A stretch of 64,000 bases of DNA from Oxalobacteraceae sp. CFBP 8761 (GCA_014841595.1 JACYUE010000002.1:806001-870000), one strand, 5' to 3'. Counted from the first letter of the stretch, positions 27,019 to 35,768 are shown. Numbers and translations: made by a program. The notes: generated by a model not told the origin, from the letters alone.

Positions 27019-27621
27019 ATGAACAACCTTTATTCCCTGTTCTTCCGCATCTTGCTGGCGCTCTCGATCGCAGTTGGTGCGCCGGCCGCGCTGGCCGGCC
27101 CGCTGTACCGCGTCTCGCTTGACACGTCGTCCCTGGCCGGCAGCACGGGCTTTCTGTCGATGGGCTTCAACGCTGTCGGCGACGCCGGGCAGAGCTTCGC
27201 CAACGCAAGCAACTTCAGTGGCAACTTCGTGGGCGCGCCCCAAGCCACGGGTGATGTCACTGGCGATGTCGTTGGCGGCGTAACGCTGGGCAATTCGACG
27301 GGCTTGAACTTGTTTGACCAGGCGGTTAACTTCGGCGGGTGGTTGTCGTTCGATGTGAGCTTCGACCTGGGCAACGACGTATTCGGTACGCTGTTCAATG
27401 TGGCGCTCTTGAACGATACCTTCGACACTTTCCTGGGCGCTGATGGCGACCTGTTCACGATTGATCTGGTGCCTGGCTTGGCAGACGAACTGATCGTGTA
27501 TGCGCCAGGGGTCGCGCAAGTGGCCCAGGTTGCCGAAGTCCCGGAACCAGGCGAATGGCTGCTGCTGGCCACCGGCCTGTTACTGATCGTCGCCACCCGC
27601 CGGATGCAACAGCGCGGCTAA
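27019..27621 (+). CDS. PEP-CTERM sorting-domain protein
   Basis: A 200-residue exported protein with a signal peptide (cleavage near ALA-GP), a Gly/Asn/Asp-rich beta-type middle without cysteines, and a C-terminal sorting signal: VPEPGEW, a hydrophobic helix, and a basic end TRRMQQRG. That tripartite tail is recognised by exosortase, which cleaves and probably anchors or glycosylates the protein. AAAAGGAAAATG gives a strong ribosome-binding site, 12 bases after the nuclease stop, so both genes share an mRNA. The middle domain resembles none I can name. It may anchor or partner the nuclease, which is inference from the operon. Confidence 0.88.
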   Translation: MNNLYSLFFRILLALSIAVGAPAALAGPLYRVSLDTSSLAGSTGFLSMGFNAVGDAGQSFANASNFSGNFVGAPQATGDVTGDVVGGVTLGNSTGLNLFDQAVNFGGWLSFDVSFDLGNDVFGTLFNVALLNDTFDTFLGADGDLFTIDLVPGLADELIVYAPGVAQVAQVAEVPEPGEWLLLATGLLLIVATRRMQQRG

Positions 27622-27671
27622 ACCCTGCACTGCAGGTATATACAGCGCAGCGACCAACAGGCCGCTGTGCT

Positions 27672-27724
27672 GTATTTATTTTATAAACATATAAATACGA
27701 TAAAGAAATTGTATTTATAAACAT
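27672..27724. promoter_or_regulatory. Repeated AT-rich elements upstream of the OmpR-type regulator
   Basis: GTATTTAT occurs at 27672-27679 and 27711-27718 and inverted as ATAAATAC at 27691-27698. An 11-bp direct repeat TTTATAAACAT starts at 27680 and again at 27714, 34 bases apart. These lie 47-100 bases before the regulator start and look like binding sites or a promoter region. Autoregulation is a guess. Confidence 0.5.
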
Positions 27725-27770
27725 TTGATCCTTGGGGCATAGTCATTGTATTGTCGCGCAGACATTACAT

Positions 27771-28487
27771 ATGCCTTCCATGCCAGTCCAGATTCTCGCG
27801 GTCGATCCTGACCCTGCTGTCCAGCAATTATTGAGACTCAATTTCGTCAGTGCCGGCTATCTGGTGGAGTGTTGTCCGGATGCGGAAAGCGCACTGGTAC
27901 GCATGGTGCGCGGTTTGCCGAATCTGGTGCTGATCGAGTGGGAATTGCCAGGCCAGAGTGGCGAAACCCTGGTGCGCCGTCTGCGCGCGCACGCCAGCAC
28001 GCGCGACATGGGCGTGATCATGCTCACAGAGCGCGGCGCCGAGGCCGACAAGGTGCTGGCGCTGGAATCGGGCGCCGACGATTACGTCACCAAGCCATTC
28101 AGCACCCGCGAATTACTTGCCCGCACGCAGTCCGTGCTGCGCCGCCTGGCGCCGGCCGGCGCTGCCGCTCTGCGCGACGGTGGCCTGCACCTCGATCCGG
28201 ACACGTTGCAAGTCAGTGCCGGCGGTCGCCCGATCCTGCTCGGCCCCATCGAATTTCGCCTGCTGGCATTCCTGATGCGCCATCCCGAGCGCGTGCATTC
28301 ACGGCCGCAGTTGCTCGACCGTGTCTGGGGCCGTCATGCCGTGCTCGACGAACGGACCGTCGACACCCATGTCGGGCGTCTGCGCCAGGCGCTGGGCCCG
28401 GACGGGCAGGGCGAGCGCATCCAGACCGTGCGCGGCGCCGGTTACCGCTTCACTGCCGGCCTGCCGGCGCTGGTGCGGGCAGCATGA
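27771..28487 (+). CDS. OmpR/PhoB-type regulator with non-canonical receiver (Glu at phosphosite)
   Basis: A 238-residue regulator: receiver (about 4-122) and winged-helix DNA-binding domain (about 140-235, with LGPIEFRLLAFLMRHPERV and the TVDTHVGRLRQAL recognition region). The phosphoacceptor aspartate of LLDWMLP-type sequences is replaced by Glu56 (LIEWELPG), and one of the paired acidic residues is a proline (VDPDP); Thr and Lys (TKPF) remain. It is likely active without phosphorylation or responds otherwise. The start is 27771 or 27780; neither has a clear ribosome-binding site. Its stop overlaps the next regulator (ATGA), so the two are translationally coupled. No kinase is adjacent. Confidence 0.85.
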   Translation: MPSMPVQILAVDPDPAVQQLLRLNFVSAGYLVECCPDAESALVRMVRGLPNLVLIEWELPGQSGETLVRRLRAHASTRDMGVIMLTERGAEADKVLALESGADDYVTKPFSTRELLARTQSVLRRLAPAGAAALRDGGLHLDPDTLQVSAGGRPILLGPIEFRLLAFLMRHPERVHSRPQLLDRVWGRHAVLDERTVDTHVGRLRQALGPDGQGERIQTVRGAGYRFTAGLPALVRAA

Positions 28488-29194
28488 CGATCCTCGACAA
28501 GCTGGAGCAGGAATACCTGCTGCGTACGATCGAGTCGGGTGTCGGACTCACCGAGCGGCGCCAGCTGTTCCTGTGGACGCAGGGGGCGTTCCAGGCGCTG
28601 CTGCCCCACGAGATCATGCTGTGCGTGACGCTGGATGCGACCGGCGTCGTCGACCATGTCGAGTGCCTGCACCGCGCCGTGCTCGACCGCGCTGCGCTGG
28701 CGCAGCTCAAGGCCGATGTGGCGCCGGCGCTGGTCACGCGCTGGCAGGCGGAGCGCGCCATGCCCACCGTGATCGATAGCAATGACGCCGCCTTGCGCGC
28801 GACGGGCATGGACCACGCGCTCGTGCATGGCAGCGCGCAGCCGGGGACAGCCGGCACGGTATTCGCGCTGCTGGGCATGCCATCGCGGCCGGATGCGCGC
28901 CACGTCTATTTTCTGCAGTTGCTGCTGCCGTATCTGCATCTGGGATTGCTGCGCATGCCGGTCGCTGCCAGCGCCGGGCAGGGTGCCGACAGCGCGCCGG
29001 CGCGGGCCCTGAGCGGGCGCGAACTGGCCGTGCTCGACCGTATACGGGCGGGGCACAGCAACGAAGAAGTGGCGCGCCAGCTTGGCATCAGCGCGCTGAC
29101 GGTGAAGAACCACCTGCAGCGCAGCTACCGGGTGCTGGGCGTGGCGAACCGCGCGCACGCGGTGGCGCGCTGCATGGCGCTGCGCCTGCTCTGA
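28484..29194 (+). CDS. epsA: EpsA-like LuxR-type transcriptional regulator
   Basis: A 236-residue regulator. The N-terminal 170 residues contain RRQLFLWTQGAFQALLPHEIMLC, the typical opening of EpsA regulators found in exosortase/EPS clusters, and have no autoinducer-binding or receiver motifs. The C-terminal LuxR helix-turn-helix (about 172-230) reads LSGRELAVLDRIRAGHSNEEVARQLGI-type with the TVKNHLQ recognition helix. The ATG overlaps the stop of the atypical OmpR regulator. It likely controls polysaccharide or PEP-CTERM genes, such as the eps genes 12 kb upstream and the nuclease operon just before; this is inference from the family. Confidence 0.8.
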   Translation: MTILDKLEQEYLLRTIESGVGLTERRQLFLWTQGAFQALLPHEIMLCVTLDATGVVDHVECLHRAVLDRAALAQLKADVAPALVTRWQAERAMPTVIDSNDAALRATGMDHALVHGSAQPGTAGTVFALLGMPSRPDARHVYFLQLLLPYLHLGLLRMPVAASAGQGADSAPARALSGRELAVLDRIRAGHSNEEVARQLGISALTVKNHLQRSYRVLGVANRAHAVARCMALRLL

Positions 29195-29275
29195 GCGTCG
29201 CTGCAAGAACATCGTGGCCGGCTTGGCGGGCGCAATTCGCTTGACCGCACGCCGAACGCACGCGAAGATAGCCCC

Positions 29276-29686
29276 ATGAACAAACTCTTACTTTTGCTGC
29301 TCGTCAGCTGCGCCGCCTGCACGAGCCAGGCCCAAGGTCCCGTCCGCGCCCAGGTCAAGGGTGAAACCTCGATCAGCACGGCGCCTGCCACTACGCTGGC
29401 CGACATCCGGCGCCAGATCGGCACGCCGACGTGCAGCGACAACGCGCAATGCCGCACGCTGCCGGTGGGCGCCATGGCCTGTGGCGGCCCGCAGGAATAC
29501 CTGCCGTATTCCACGCAAAAGAGCGACGCCAATGCGCTGCGCGCACTGTCCGAACGCTCGTATGCCGAGACCAAGGCCGCGCTCACGGCCAGCGGCATGG
29601 TGTCGACCTGCATGCTGAAAGCCGATCCGGGCGCGGTCTGCGTGGCCGGCACCTGCCAGCTCGGCACCGGGTCCACAGCCAATTAA
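29276..29686 (+). CDS. Small exported cysteine-containing hypothetical lipoprotein
   Basis: A 136-residue protein with a short hydrophobic leader and a possible lipobox (LVSC at residues 9-12 or CAAC just after), suggesting a lipoprotein or periplasmic location. The mature part contains a CSDNAQC motif, ACGGPQEYLPYS, and two more cysteines near the end (VCVAGTCQ), consistent with disulfides. I recognise the pattern from uncharacterised proteins only; no activity can be assigned. AAGATAG precedes the ATG. It ends 36 bases before a strong convergent terminator shared with the subtilase on the other strand. Confidence 0.7.
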   Translation: MNKLLLLLLVSCAACTSQAQGPVRAQVKGETSISTAPATTLADIRRQIGTPTCSDNAQCRTLPVGAMACGGPQEYLPYSTQKSDANALRALSERSYAETKAALTASGMVSTCMLKADPGAVCVAGTCQLGTGSTAN

Positions 29687-29721
29687 TCGCTTATCCGGCG
29701 AAGGTTGTAGTCGCCTGCAAT

Positions 29722-29753
29722 GACAAAGCGCGCCGAGGCGCGCTTTGTCGTTT
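29722..29753. terminator. Bidirectional terminator between lipoprotein and subtilase
   Basis: A perfect 12-bp stem (GACAAAGCGCGC at 29722-29733, GCGCGCTTTGTC at 29738-29749) with a four-base loop, followed by GTTT on plus. It lies between two convergent genes and can serve both. Confidence 0.7.
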
Positions 29754-29767
29754 ACCACACCATCACT

Positions 29768-32700
29768 TTACCGGCCCAGGTCCTTCTTGCGTGCGCCCGA
29801 GGCCGCACGTGGAATCGGGCTGTTGGTTTCCACCTGCAGCAGCGTCGTCGAGGCAACCGCGCCGCTTGGTTCAAGCAAGCGGATGGCGCCCAGGAAGCGT
29901 TTGCCGGTTGGCAGACCCGACCAGCTCGTGGTGACCGTTGCCGTACCGCCCACGTACACCTGGGCAGGCACCAGCGCCTTGAAGTTGTAGGCGCGGTCGG
30001 CCGTGGTGACGACGCCGGCATGCAGGCCGAAACCGATCACGCCGCCGTTGACGGTGTCGTAGCCAAGGGCGCAGACCGTGTAGGTGCCGGCGCTCGGCGA
30101 GGTCAGCGTGACCATTTCGTCCGACGTACCGTTGCCCGAATAGCCCACATCGGCATTCGCACCGTTGAGCACGAGCAGGTCGAGGTCGTTCGTGCCTTCG
30201 CCCGTGATGTCACGGTCGAACAGTTCGAACTTCGCCGCCATCGTGTTGCTTGGCACCACTACCTTGGACACGAACACGCCTGGTACGCTGGCCAGGCAGG
30301 CCTGGCGCATCGTTTCCCGGGTGCTGAAGATCGCCGGGTTGGCGGTGCCCACGGTGCCGGCAATGCGGTTGATTTCCTTCATGCCGCCGGCCGCCACGCC
30401 CATCTTGCCGGCGAACCCGGTGCTGATGGTGAGCGACTTGCCGCCGCTGGCGCGGTCGCTTTCCACAAGGGCAGGCGCCGAGATCAGGCGGCCGGAGCGG
30501 GCCACGATCGGGCTGCGCACGCGGTGGGTGCCGTCCGACCAGGTCAGCGAACCGAACTGCCACACATTCTCGACGGCGTTGGTGCGGGTCAGCGTCACGC
30601 TGTACTGGCGCGTCTCGCCGGCCGGCACGGTGAGCGAGGTCGGGCTGACCGTGGCGGTAAAGCCCGTGATCGCCACTGTCGGCGTGTAGGTCGATTCGCT
30701 GTCGCTGACATTGGTGACCGAGCGGGTGACGGTGACGGTGCCCAGAACATTGCCAACCGCGATCGATGGCAGGTTCAGGTTGTAGCCGGCGATGCTACCG
30801 CCGCTACATTGCGCTGCGATGCCCGCGCCGCACATGTATTTGCGGTAATCGAGTTCGGTGATGTCATACACCAGGCCCGGATTGGCCGCAGCGTTCGGTG
30901 CCACGTGGCCTGCGCCCTGACCGAACGGCAGACGCCCGCGTGTATCGCCGGACTGGATCGCATCGGCAAAGGTGTCGGTGGCGGTCGTCATCAGTGCCGA
31001 TTTGATCATGGCTGGCGACCAGGTCGGATGCTGCTGGCGCAGCAGGGCGGCCAGGCCGGCCACGTGCGGGCTCGACATCGACGTGCCCTGGTACGACGCC
31101 CAGGCCACCGGCACCGGATCGAGCGTGCCGGTCAGCAGCGCTGCGCGCTGCGCTTCGGTCATGTTCGGCGAGACGCCGGCGATGACGTCCACGCCAGGTG
31201 CGGTCAGGTCAGGCTTGAGCACGTTCGGGTCGTAGCGGTTCGGGCCGCGCGACGAGAAGCTGGCCATCATCGGTGCCGACACGCTCGACGTGCCGATCAC
31301 GAAGGTCGAGATCGACGCGGTGGCGCCGGACGTTGCGGCATACGCCTTGATGAGAGCGCCATCGTTGGCGTTGACGTGCACCGACGGGACTGCATGTACT
31401 TCGGCAACCAGGCCGGAGCCGTTGTCGATCTGCACCATGCCGACACCGCCGGCGTCCTTCACGGCCAGACTCTTGTCGACACGCGCATTGCCGCCGCGGG
31501 TACAGGTCACGATCTTGCCGGCCACCTTGGCCGGATCGAGCACGGCCTGGCCGCCGTTTTCGCTGGCGCTGTAGCACCGTGCCACCAGCGTCGGATTGGC
31601 GCCAGGCAGCGCCGCCGATTCGGCGGTGATCATTGGCGCCGGACCCACGGCCGTCGAGTTCATCGAGGCGCCGCGGAAGCTGCGGCCGTTGCCGAGGGTG
31701 ACGGTGGCCTGCAGTTCGCGGTTGTGGGTCGAGGCGGCAACCGTTGCCTGCCATGGGCTGATGTGGGCAACCGTGTTTGCCGGGCCGCTGTTGCCGGCTG
31801 AGGCAGCAACGAACACGCCGGCGTTCGAGGCATTGAAGAAGGCTTGCTCGACCGGGTCGATGATCGACTCACCACCGCTGATCGAGAAGTTGATCACGTG
31901 CACGCCGTCGACGACCGCTTTTTCAATGGCGGCCACGCTGTCGCCGGTGAAGCAGGCATTGCGCCGGCCACTGGCCTGGCCCGAATCCAGGTAGGTCCAG
32001 CAGACCTTGTACGAAGCGATACGCGCACGGGGCGCGATGCCGCTCATTTCGCCGATGGCGACGCCGCCGACAATCGCGGTCGAGCGGGCATTGCCGCCGG
32101 CCGTGGTGGAGGTGTGGGTGCCGTGGCCGCCTTCGCCGGTGGTGCCGCCGATCGAATCGCGCGGCGACGAATTGAATTCGGTCCAGTGGCTCACCCGGTT
32201 GCTCGAGCGGTAGCTGGCGTCGAAATACTGGGCGCCGATCAGCTTGTTGTTGCAATCGGCGGCGGTAAAGCCTTCGCCGGTCTGGCACGTGCCTTTCCAG
32301 CGCGAAGGCGGCGCATCGTACACGATGGAGCCGCTGGTGGCGAAGGTCGGCTTGCCGTTGGCGTCGACACGGTCGGCGTACGATGGATGCTCGGGCCAGA
32401 TACCGCCGTCGACGATGCCGATGATGATGTCCTCGCCGGCGGCGCCCTGGCCACCGAGCTGCGACCACAGGCCGCCGGGTTGATCCAGGCCGAGGAAGGT
32501 CGGGGTGTAGGTGGTGGCCAGTTCGCGCGGTACGTCCGGCGAGACCGTGACCACGTCGGTGCGCGCCATCAGCGTGCGCACTTCGGCATCGGTCAGCATG
32601 GCGGCAAAGCCGTTCAGGACCACGCTGTATTCGTGCAGCACCGGTGCGCTGGCGACGACGGCGCGCACGGCTGCCTGCTTGCGGGTCAGGTAGTTGTTGT

Positions 32701-32908
32701 AGAGAACTACATTCTGGGTTTCCAGGTTCAGGCGGCTGCCTGCGGTCGGCTGGGTCGCAGGCATGCCGGCGATCTCGCCGGTGTAGCCGGCGATTGGCTT
32801 GTCGGCCAGTTGAATGATGTATGGGCGGCGTACGTCGTCGGCCTGGACGGTGATCGTCAGGCTGGACAAGACCAGCAGTACTGCAGCAGAAAGCGGACGG
32901 AGTTTCAT
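29768..32908 (-). CDS. Secreted subtilisin-family (S8) serine protease
   Basis: A 1046-residue exported protease. Order: signal peptide (1-23), I9 propeptide (about 28-135), S8 catalytic domain with Asp167 (IVDGGIWPE), His262 (GHGTHT) and Ser610 (GTSMSSPH), a protease-associated insert between His and Ser (about 400-510), a fibronectin-like domain after it (about 660-770), and a C-terminal beta domain (about 800-1030). The start at 32908 begins the signal peptide; an earlier in-frame region runs into the neighbour. It resembles plant-cucumisin-type bacterial subtilases. It lies 31 bases after a PEP-CTERM gene on the same strand, probably one operon, but lacks a PEP-CTERM tail. Substrate unknown. 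Confidence 0.93.
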   Translation of the reverse strand: MKLRPLSAAVLLVLSSLTITVQADDVRRPYIIQLADKPIAGYTGEIAGMPATQPTAGSRLNLETQNVVLYNNYLTRKQAAVRAVVASAPVLHEYSVVLNGFAAMLTDAEVRTLMARTDVVTVSPDVPRELATTYTPTFLGLDQPGGLWSQLGGQGAAGEDIIIGIVDGGIWPEHPSYADRVDANGKPTFATSGSIVYDAPPSRWKGTCQTGEGFTAADCNNKLIGAQYFDASYRSSNRVSHWTEFNSSPRDSIGGTTGEGGHGTHTSTTAGGNARSTAIVGGVAIGEMSGIAPRARIASYKVCWTYLDSGQASGRRNACFTGDSVAAIEKAVVDGVHVINFSISGGESIIDPVEQAFFNASNAGVFVAASAGNSGPANTVAHISPWQATVAASTHNRELQATVTLGNGRSFRGASMNSTAVGPAPMITAESAALPGANPTLVARCYSASENGGQAVLDPAKVAGKIVTCTRGGNARVDKSLAVKDAGGVGMVQIDNGSGLVAEVHAVPSVHVNANDGALIKAYAATSGATASISTFVIGTSSVSAPMMASFSSRGPNRYDPNVLKPDLTAPGVDVIAGVSPNMTEAQRAALLTGTLDPVPVAWASYQGTSMSSPHVAGLAALLRQQHPTWSPAMIKSALMTTATDTFADAIQSGDTRGRLPFGQGAGHVAPNAAANPGLVYDITELDYRKYMCGAGIAAQCSGGSIAGYNLNLPSIAVGNVLGTVTVTRSVTNVSDSESTYTPTVAITGFTATVSPTSLTVPAGETRQYSVTLTRTNAVENVWQFGSLTWSDGTHRVRSPIVARSGRLISAPALVESDRASGGKSLTISTGFAGKMGVAAGGMKEINRIAGTVGTANPAIFSTRETMRQACLASVPGVFVSKVVVPSNTMAAKFELFDRDITGEGTNDLDLLVLNGANADVGYSGNGTSDEMVTLTSPSAGTYTVCALGYDTVNGGVIGFGLHAGVVTTADRAYNFKALVPAQVYVGGTATVTTSWSGLPTGKRFLGAIRLLEPSGAVASTTLLQVETNSPIPRAASGARKKDLGR

Positions 32909-32939
32909 GGTGATTCGTTCCCGGGATACGTTGTGGGGG

Positions 32940-33716
32940 TCAGGCGCGGATGGCAAGGCTGTTGCTGCGGCGGCGGCGTGCGCTGGCGGCCAGGCCGGCG
33001 ATGCCGAGGCCGAACAGCAGGGCGGTGGCCGGTTCCGGCACATCGGCGGCCGGGCCTGATTCCAGGTTGAGGTTATCGATCGCAAACTGCCCCTGATTGG
33101 TATTGAAGGAGCCGCATTCGCGCGCGGCATCGCAAACGAAGCCAAAGAGAGCGATTCTCATGAACTCCAGTCGCGAGAACGTGTCCATGTCATAGCTGCC
33201 GAATTCGAATCCAGCCCCGGATGGACCATCAAGTGCCAGGTTGATAAAAGACGATGTGCCGTCGGCCCGAAAGCCCTGCACGCGCAGCAGGCCTGAAATT
33301 GCCGGGTAGCCGCCAAGTTCGGTCGTATTGCCAATGAAACTCGCGTCCACGCCGAGCATACGGAATGGATTGCGGTCCTCGGCAGTGATCCAGACGACGC
33401 TGTCGTTGAAGGCGCCGTAGTACATGCTCGAATTATTGACCGGGCATGCCATGTCACAGGCCCATGGGTCGCTGCCATCGACAAAGGCGCCGACGCCGGT
33501 GCTGCTGTCGGCTTGCGGGTTGTAGGCATCGAACCGCATCGAGAAGCCCGACTCCTGGTAGGTCTCGCCATGCGCGACAGCCCCATAGCCGCTTTCGAAG
33601 CCGATGGTGGCTGCCTGGGCCGACGCGGTCAGGACGACAGCGCCAAGCGTGGCGCTGCATAACATTGCAAGGGTGCTGCCGAGGGTCGGTGATGCCAATC
33701 GTGCTTGCCGAATCAT
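32940..33716 (-). CDS. PEP-CTERM sorting-domain protein with QFxxD motif
   Basis: A 258-residue exported protein: signal peptide (to about residue 35, ASAQA-AT), a beta-rich middle starting TIGFESGYG, four cysteines in two pairs (WACDMACP and CDAARECG), a QFAIDNLNLE segment, then the sorting tail VPEPATALLFGLGIAGLAA followed by ARRRRS. That tail targets exosortase. The middle looks like the lectin-like or discoidin-like folds common in this protein group; no ligand is visible. It is first of a minus-strand pair with the subtilase and diverges from the secretion cluster across a 376-base AT-rich gap. Confidence 0.88.
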   Translation of the reverse strand: MIRQARLASPTLGSTLAMLCSATLGAVVLTASAQAATIGFESGYGAVAHGETYQESGFSMRFDAYNPQADSSTGVGAFVDGSDPWACDMACPVNNSSMYYGAFNDSVVWITAEDRNPFRMLGVDASFIGNTTELGGYPAISGLLRVQGFRADGTSSFINLALDGPSGAGFEFGSYDMDTFSRLEFMRIALFGFVCDAARECGSFNTNQGQFAIDNLNLESGPAADVPEPATALLFGLGIAGLAASARRRRSNSLAIRA

Positions 33717-34092
33717 GATGTGCCTTTGTCGTTGGGTTGGTTCCTGCCGCGATACGGCAAGACCGGTAAAAGTGCAACTATGTGTTGCGTTGTAAATAAA
33801 TATATCAATGGAAATAATTAAAATGTAAAAATTCTTAACAGGAAAAATCTTGAGTTTTCGAACAATTGATTAATTAAATTCGGTTTCTACAGCGACCAGT
33901 CTTTGTTTTACGGTTTTATGACGTCGGTATGAATTGTGGTGTTTTTGTAACGGTAATTGAACAAGGTGCTGTTTGTTTCGGGTCTACAGCTTTGACGCTG
34001 GGTGGTATCGCAAAACAAGAGTTGTCCTTCTGCTAGAGCGCGTGATACCGTTCAGAGGTATTTTTTTCGAGAAGCACATGAGGAGTCGGTTG
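33717..34092. other. AT-rich divergent promoter region
   Basis: Between the minus-strand PEP-CTERM gene and plus-strand gspG. It holds an unusually AT-rich tract (about 33775-33900) with no coding frame of merit. Promoters for both directions are expected. I cannot assign -35/-10 pairs with confidence. Frames extending gspG upstream to 33973 lack homology. Confidence 0.5.
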
Positions 34093-34530
34093 ATGTTTTT
34101 TGCCATGAAACGGGGCGCCGCGCGTCGCAGCGCCGGGTTCACGTTGCTGGAATTGCTGGTGGTGATCGTCATCATCGGTTTGCTTGCGGCCTATGTCGGC
34201 CCGAAATATTTTTCCCAGCTCGGCAAATCCGAAGTCACCGCGGCCAAGGCCCAGATCGACGCGTTCGATAAAACGCTCGATACGTACCGGCTCGATGTGG
34301 GGCGCTATCCGACCACCGAAGAAGGCCTGGCGGCCCTGATGACGGCGCCACCCAGCGCCGGCGTCAAATGGAATGGCCCGTACCTGAAGAAAGCCGTGCC
34401 GCTCGATCCGTGGGGCAATGCGTACCAGTACCGCGCGCCCGGCGCCCGGGCCGAATACGAAGTGCTTTCGCTGGGCAAGGACGGCCAGCCCGGCGGCGCT
34501 GGCGAGAACGCCGACATCACGTCGAACTGA
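34093..34530 (+). CDS. gspG: Type II secretion major pseudopilin GspG
   Basis: A 145-residue prepilin. The ATG at 34093 has AGGAG seven bases upstream and beats several in-frame alternatives. A short basic leader is followed by the prepilin peptidase site AG/FTLLELLVVIVIIGLL with Glu at +5, then the GspG fold ending in DPWGNAYQYRAPG and GENADITS, the calcium-binding signature of major T2SS pseudopilins. Such subunits build the periplasmic pseudopilus that pushes substrates through the secretin. It is first of eleven closely spaced genes. The peptidase that must process it is not encoded in this window. Confidence 0.93.
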   Translation: MFFAMKRGAARRSAGFTLLELLVVIVIIGLLAAYVGPKYFSQLGKSEVTAAKAQIDAFDKTLDTYRLDVGRYPTTEEGLAALMTAPPSAGVKWNGPYLKKAVPLDPWGNAYQYRAPGARAEYEVLSLGKDGQPGGAGENADITSN

Positions 34531-34580
34531 ACGACGTTGTTCGCCTCATTGTCTGCATCACCCACCTGACAGCACCGCCC

Positions 34581-35768
34581 ATGCAGTTTGCCGTTCGTAC
34601 CCTCGCGCCCGACATGTCGATCGCCAACCTCGTCGTGGATGCGCTCGATGCGCAGGATGCACGCCGCCAGATCGAGGCGCGCGGCCTGTTCGTCAGCGCC
34701 GTCGAACCGGCGCGCGGCGCACGCCTGGTCAGTTCGCGCGGCGCCAAATTATCTCTGGTCCTGTTCAGCCAGGAGCTGCTCGCGCTGCTCAACGCTGGTC
34801 TCGGCATCGTCGAAAGTCTCGAAGCCCTGCTGGAAAAGGAAAGCGCCGCGCCCACCCGCGCCGTGCTCGAACGCCTGCTCGGCGGCCTGCGTGAAGGCAA
34901 GCGTTTTTCGGCCGTTCTGGCGGCGCAGCCAGCGCTGTTCCCGCCGCTGTACATCGGCATCGTGCGCGCCGCCGAAGGCACCAGCGATCTGCCGCGCGCA
35001 CTGACGCGCTACATCGATTACCAGCAGCGCATCGACACCGTGCGCGCCAAAATCGTCAGCGCCTCGATCTATCCGGTGATTCTGTTGATGGTCGGCGGGG
35101 GCGTGTCCGGCTTCCTGATTGGCTACGTGGTGCCCAAATTCGCCGAGGTCTACCAGGGCGCGGGGCGCGACCTGCCTTGGCTGTCGCAGCGGCTGCTCGA
35201 CTGGGGCCAGTTCGCGTCCGGCCACGGGACGGCGATCCTGATCGGTGCCGTGCTGGTGGTCGCCAGCATCGTCGCCGGCATCCGCCATCTGCGCCGCAGC
35301 GGCGGCATGGGCCGGCTGCTGCGGCGCGTGCCCGGCATCGGCGAGCGTGCGCGCGTCTATGAACTCTCACGCCTGTACCTGACGCTCGGCATGCTGACCG
35401 AAGGCGGCATCACGATCGTCGGCGCCATCGAAACCGTGCAGCAAATGGTCTCGCCGCATCTGGCAAAAAACCTGGCGGCGGCGCGCGCCGCGATCGAGTC
35501 GGGCGAGCCGATGTCGAACGCCTTCGAAGCCCATGGCCTGACCACGCCGATCTCGCTGCGCATGCTGCGCGTGGGCGAGCGCACGGGCGAGATGGGGCCG
35601 ATGCTGACCCAGTCGGCCGCGTTCTACGATGGCGAGATCGGGCGCTGGATCGACCGCTTCACGCGCACCTTCGAGCCGCTGCTGATGGCGGCCATCGGCC
35701 TCGTGGTCGGCGCCATCGTCGTGCTGCTGTACATGCCGATCTTCGATCTGGCAGGAGACATGTCGTGA
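34581..35768 (+). CDS. gspF: Type II secretion inner-membrane platform protein GspF
   Basis: A 395-residue platform protein. Two GspF domains (about 60-185 and 265-385) are separated by transmembrane segments near 165-190 and 215-235, and a last helix lies near 370-390 (LLMAAIGLVVGAIVVLLYMPIF), the usual three-helix topology. Motifs GLGIVESLEALLE and GGITIVGAIE mark the two repeats. The ATG at 34581 begins MQFAVRTL; no strong ribosome-binding site is seen. Its stop overlaps the gspE start (GTGA). It would link the cytoplasmic ATPase to the pseudopilus. Confidence 0.93.
   Translation: MQFAVRTLAPDMSIANLVVDALDAQDARRQIEARGLFVSAVEPARGARLVSSRGAKLSLVLFSQELLALLNAGLGIVESLEALLEKESAAPTRAVLERLLGGLREGKRFSAVLAAQPALFPPLYIGIVRAAEGTSDLPRALTRYIDYQQRIDTVRAKIVSASIYPVILLMVGGGVSGFLIGYVVPKFAEVYQGAGRDLPWLSQRLLDWGQFASGHGTAILIGAVLVVASIVAGIRHLRRSGGMGRLLRRVPGIGERARVYELSRLYLTLGMLTEGGITIVGAIETVQQMVSPHLAKNLAAARAAIESGEPMSNAFEAHGLTTPISLRMLRVGERTGEMGPMLTQSAAFYDGEIGRWIDRFTRTFEPLLMAAIGLVVGAIVVLLYMPIFDLAGDMS

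Noticed and set aside
29720..31801. Plus-strand frame opposite the subtilase
   Set aside because: The catalytic triad on the minus strand is intact; the plus frame has repetitive Arg/His/Gly composition and no start context.
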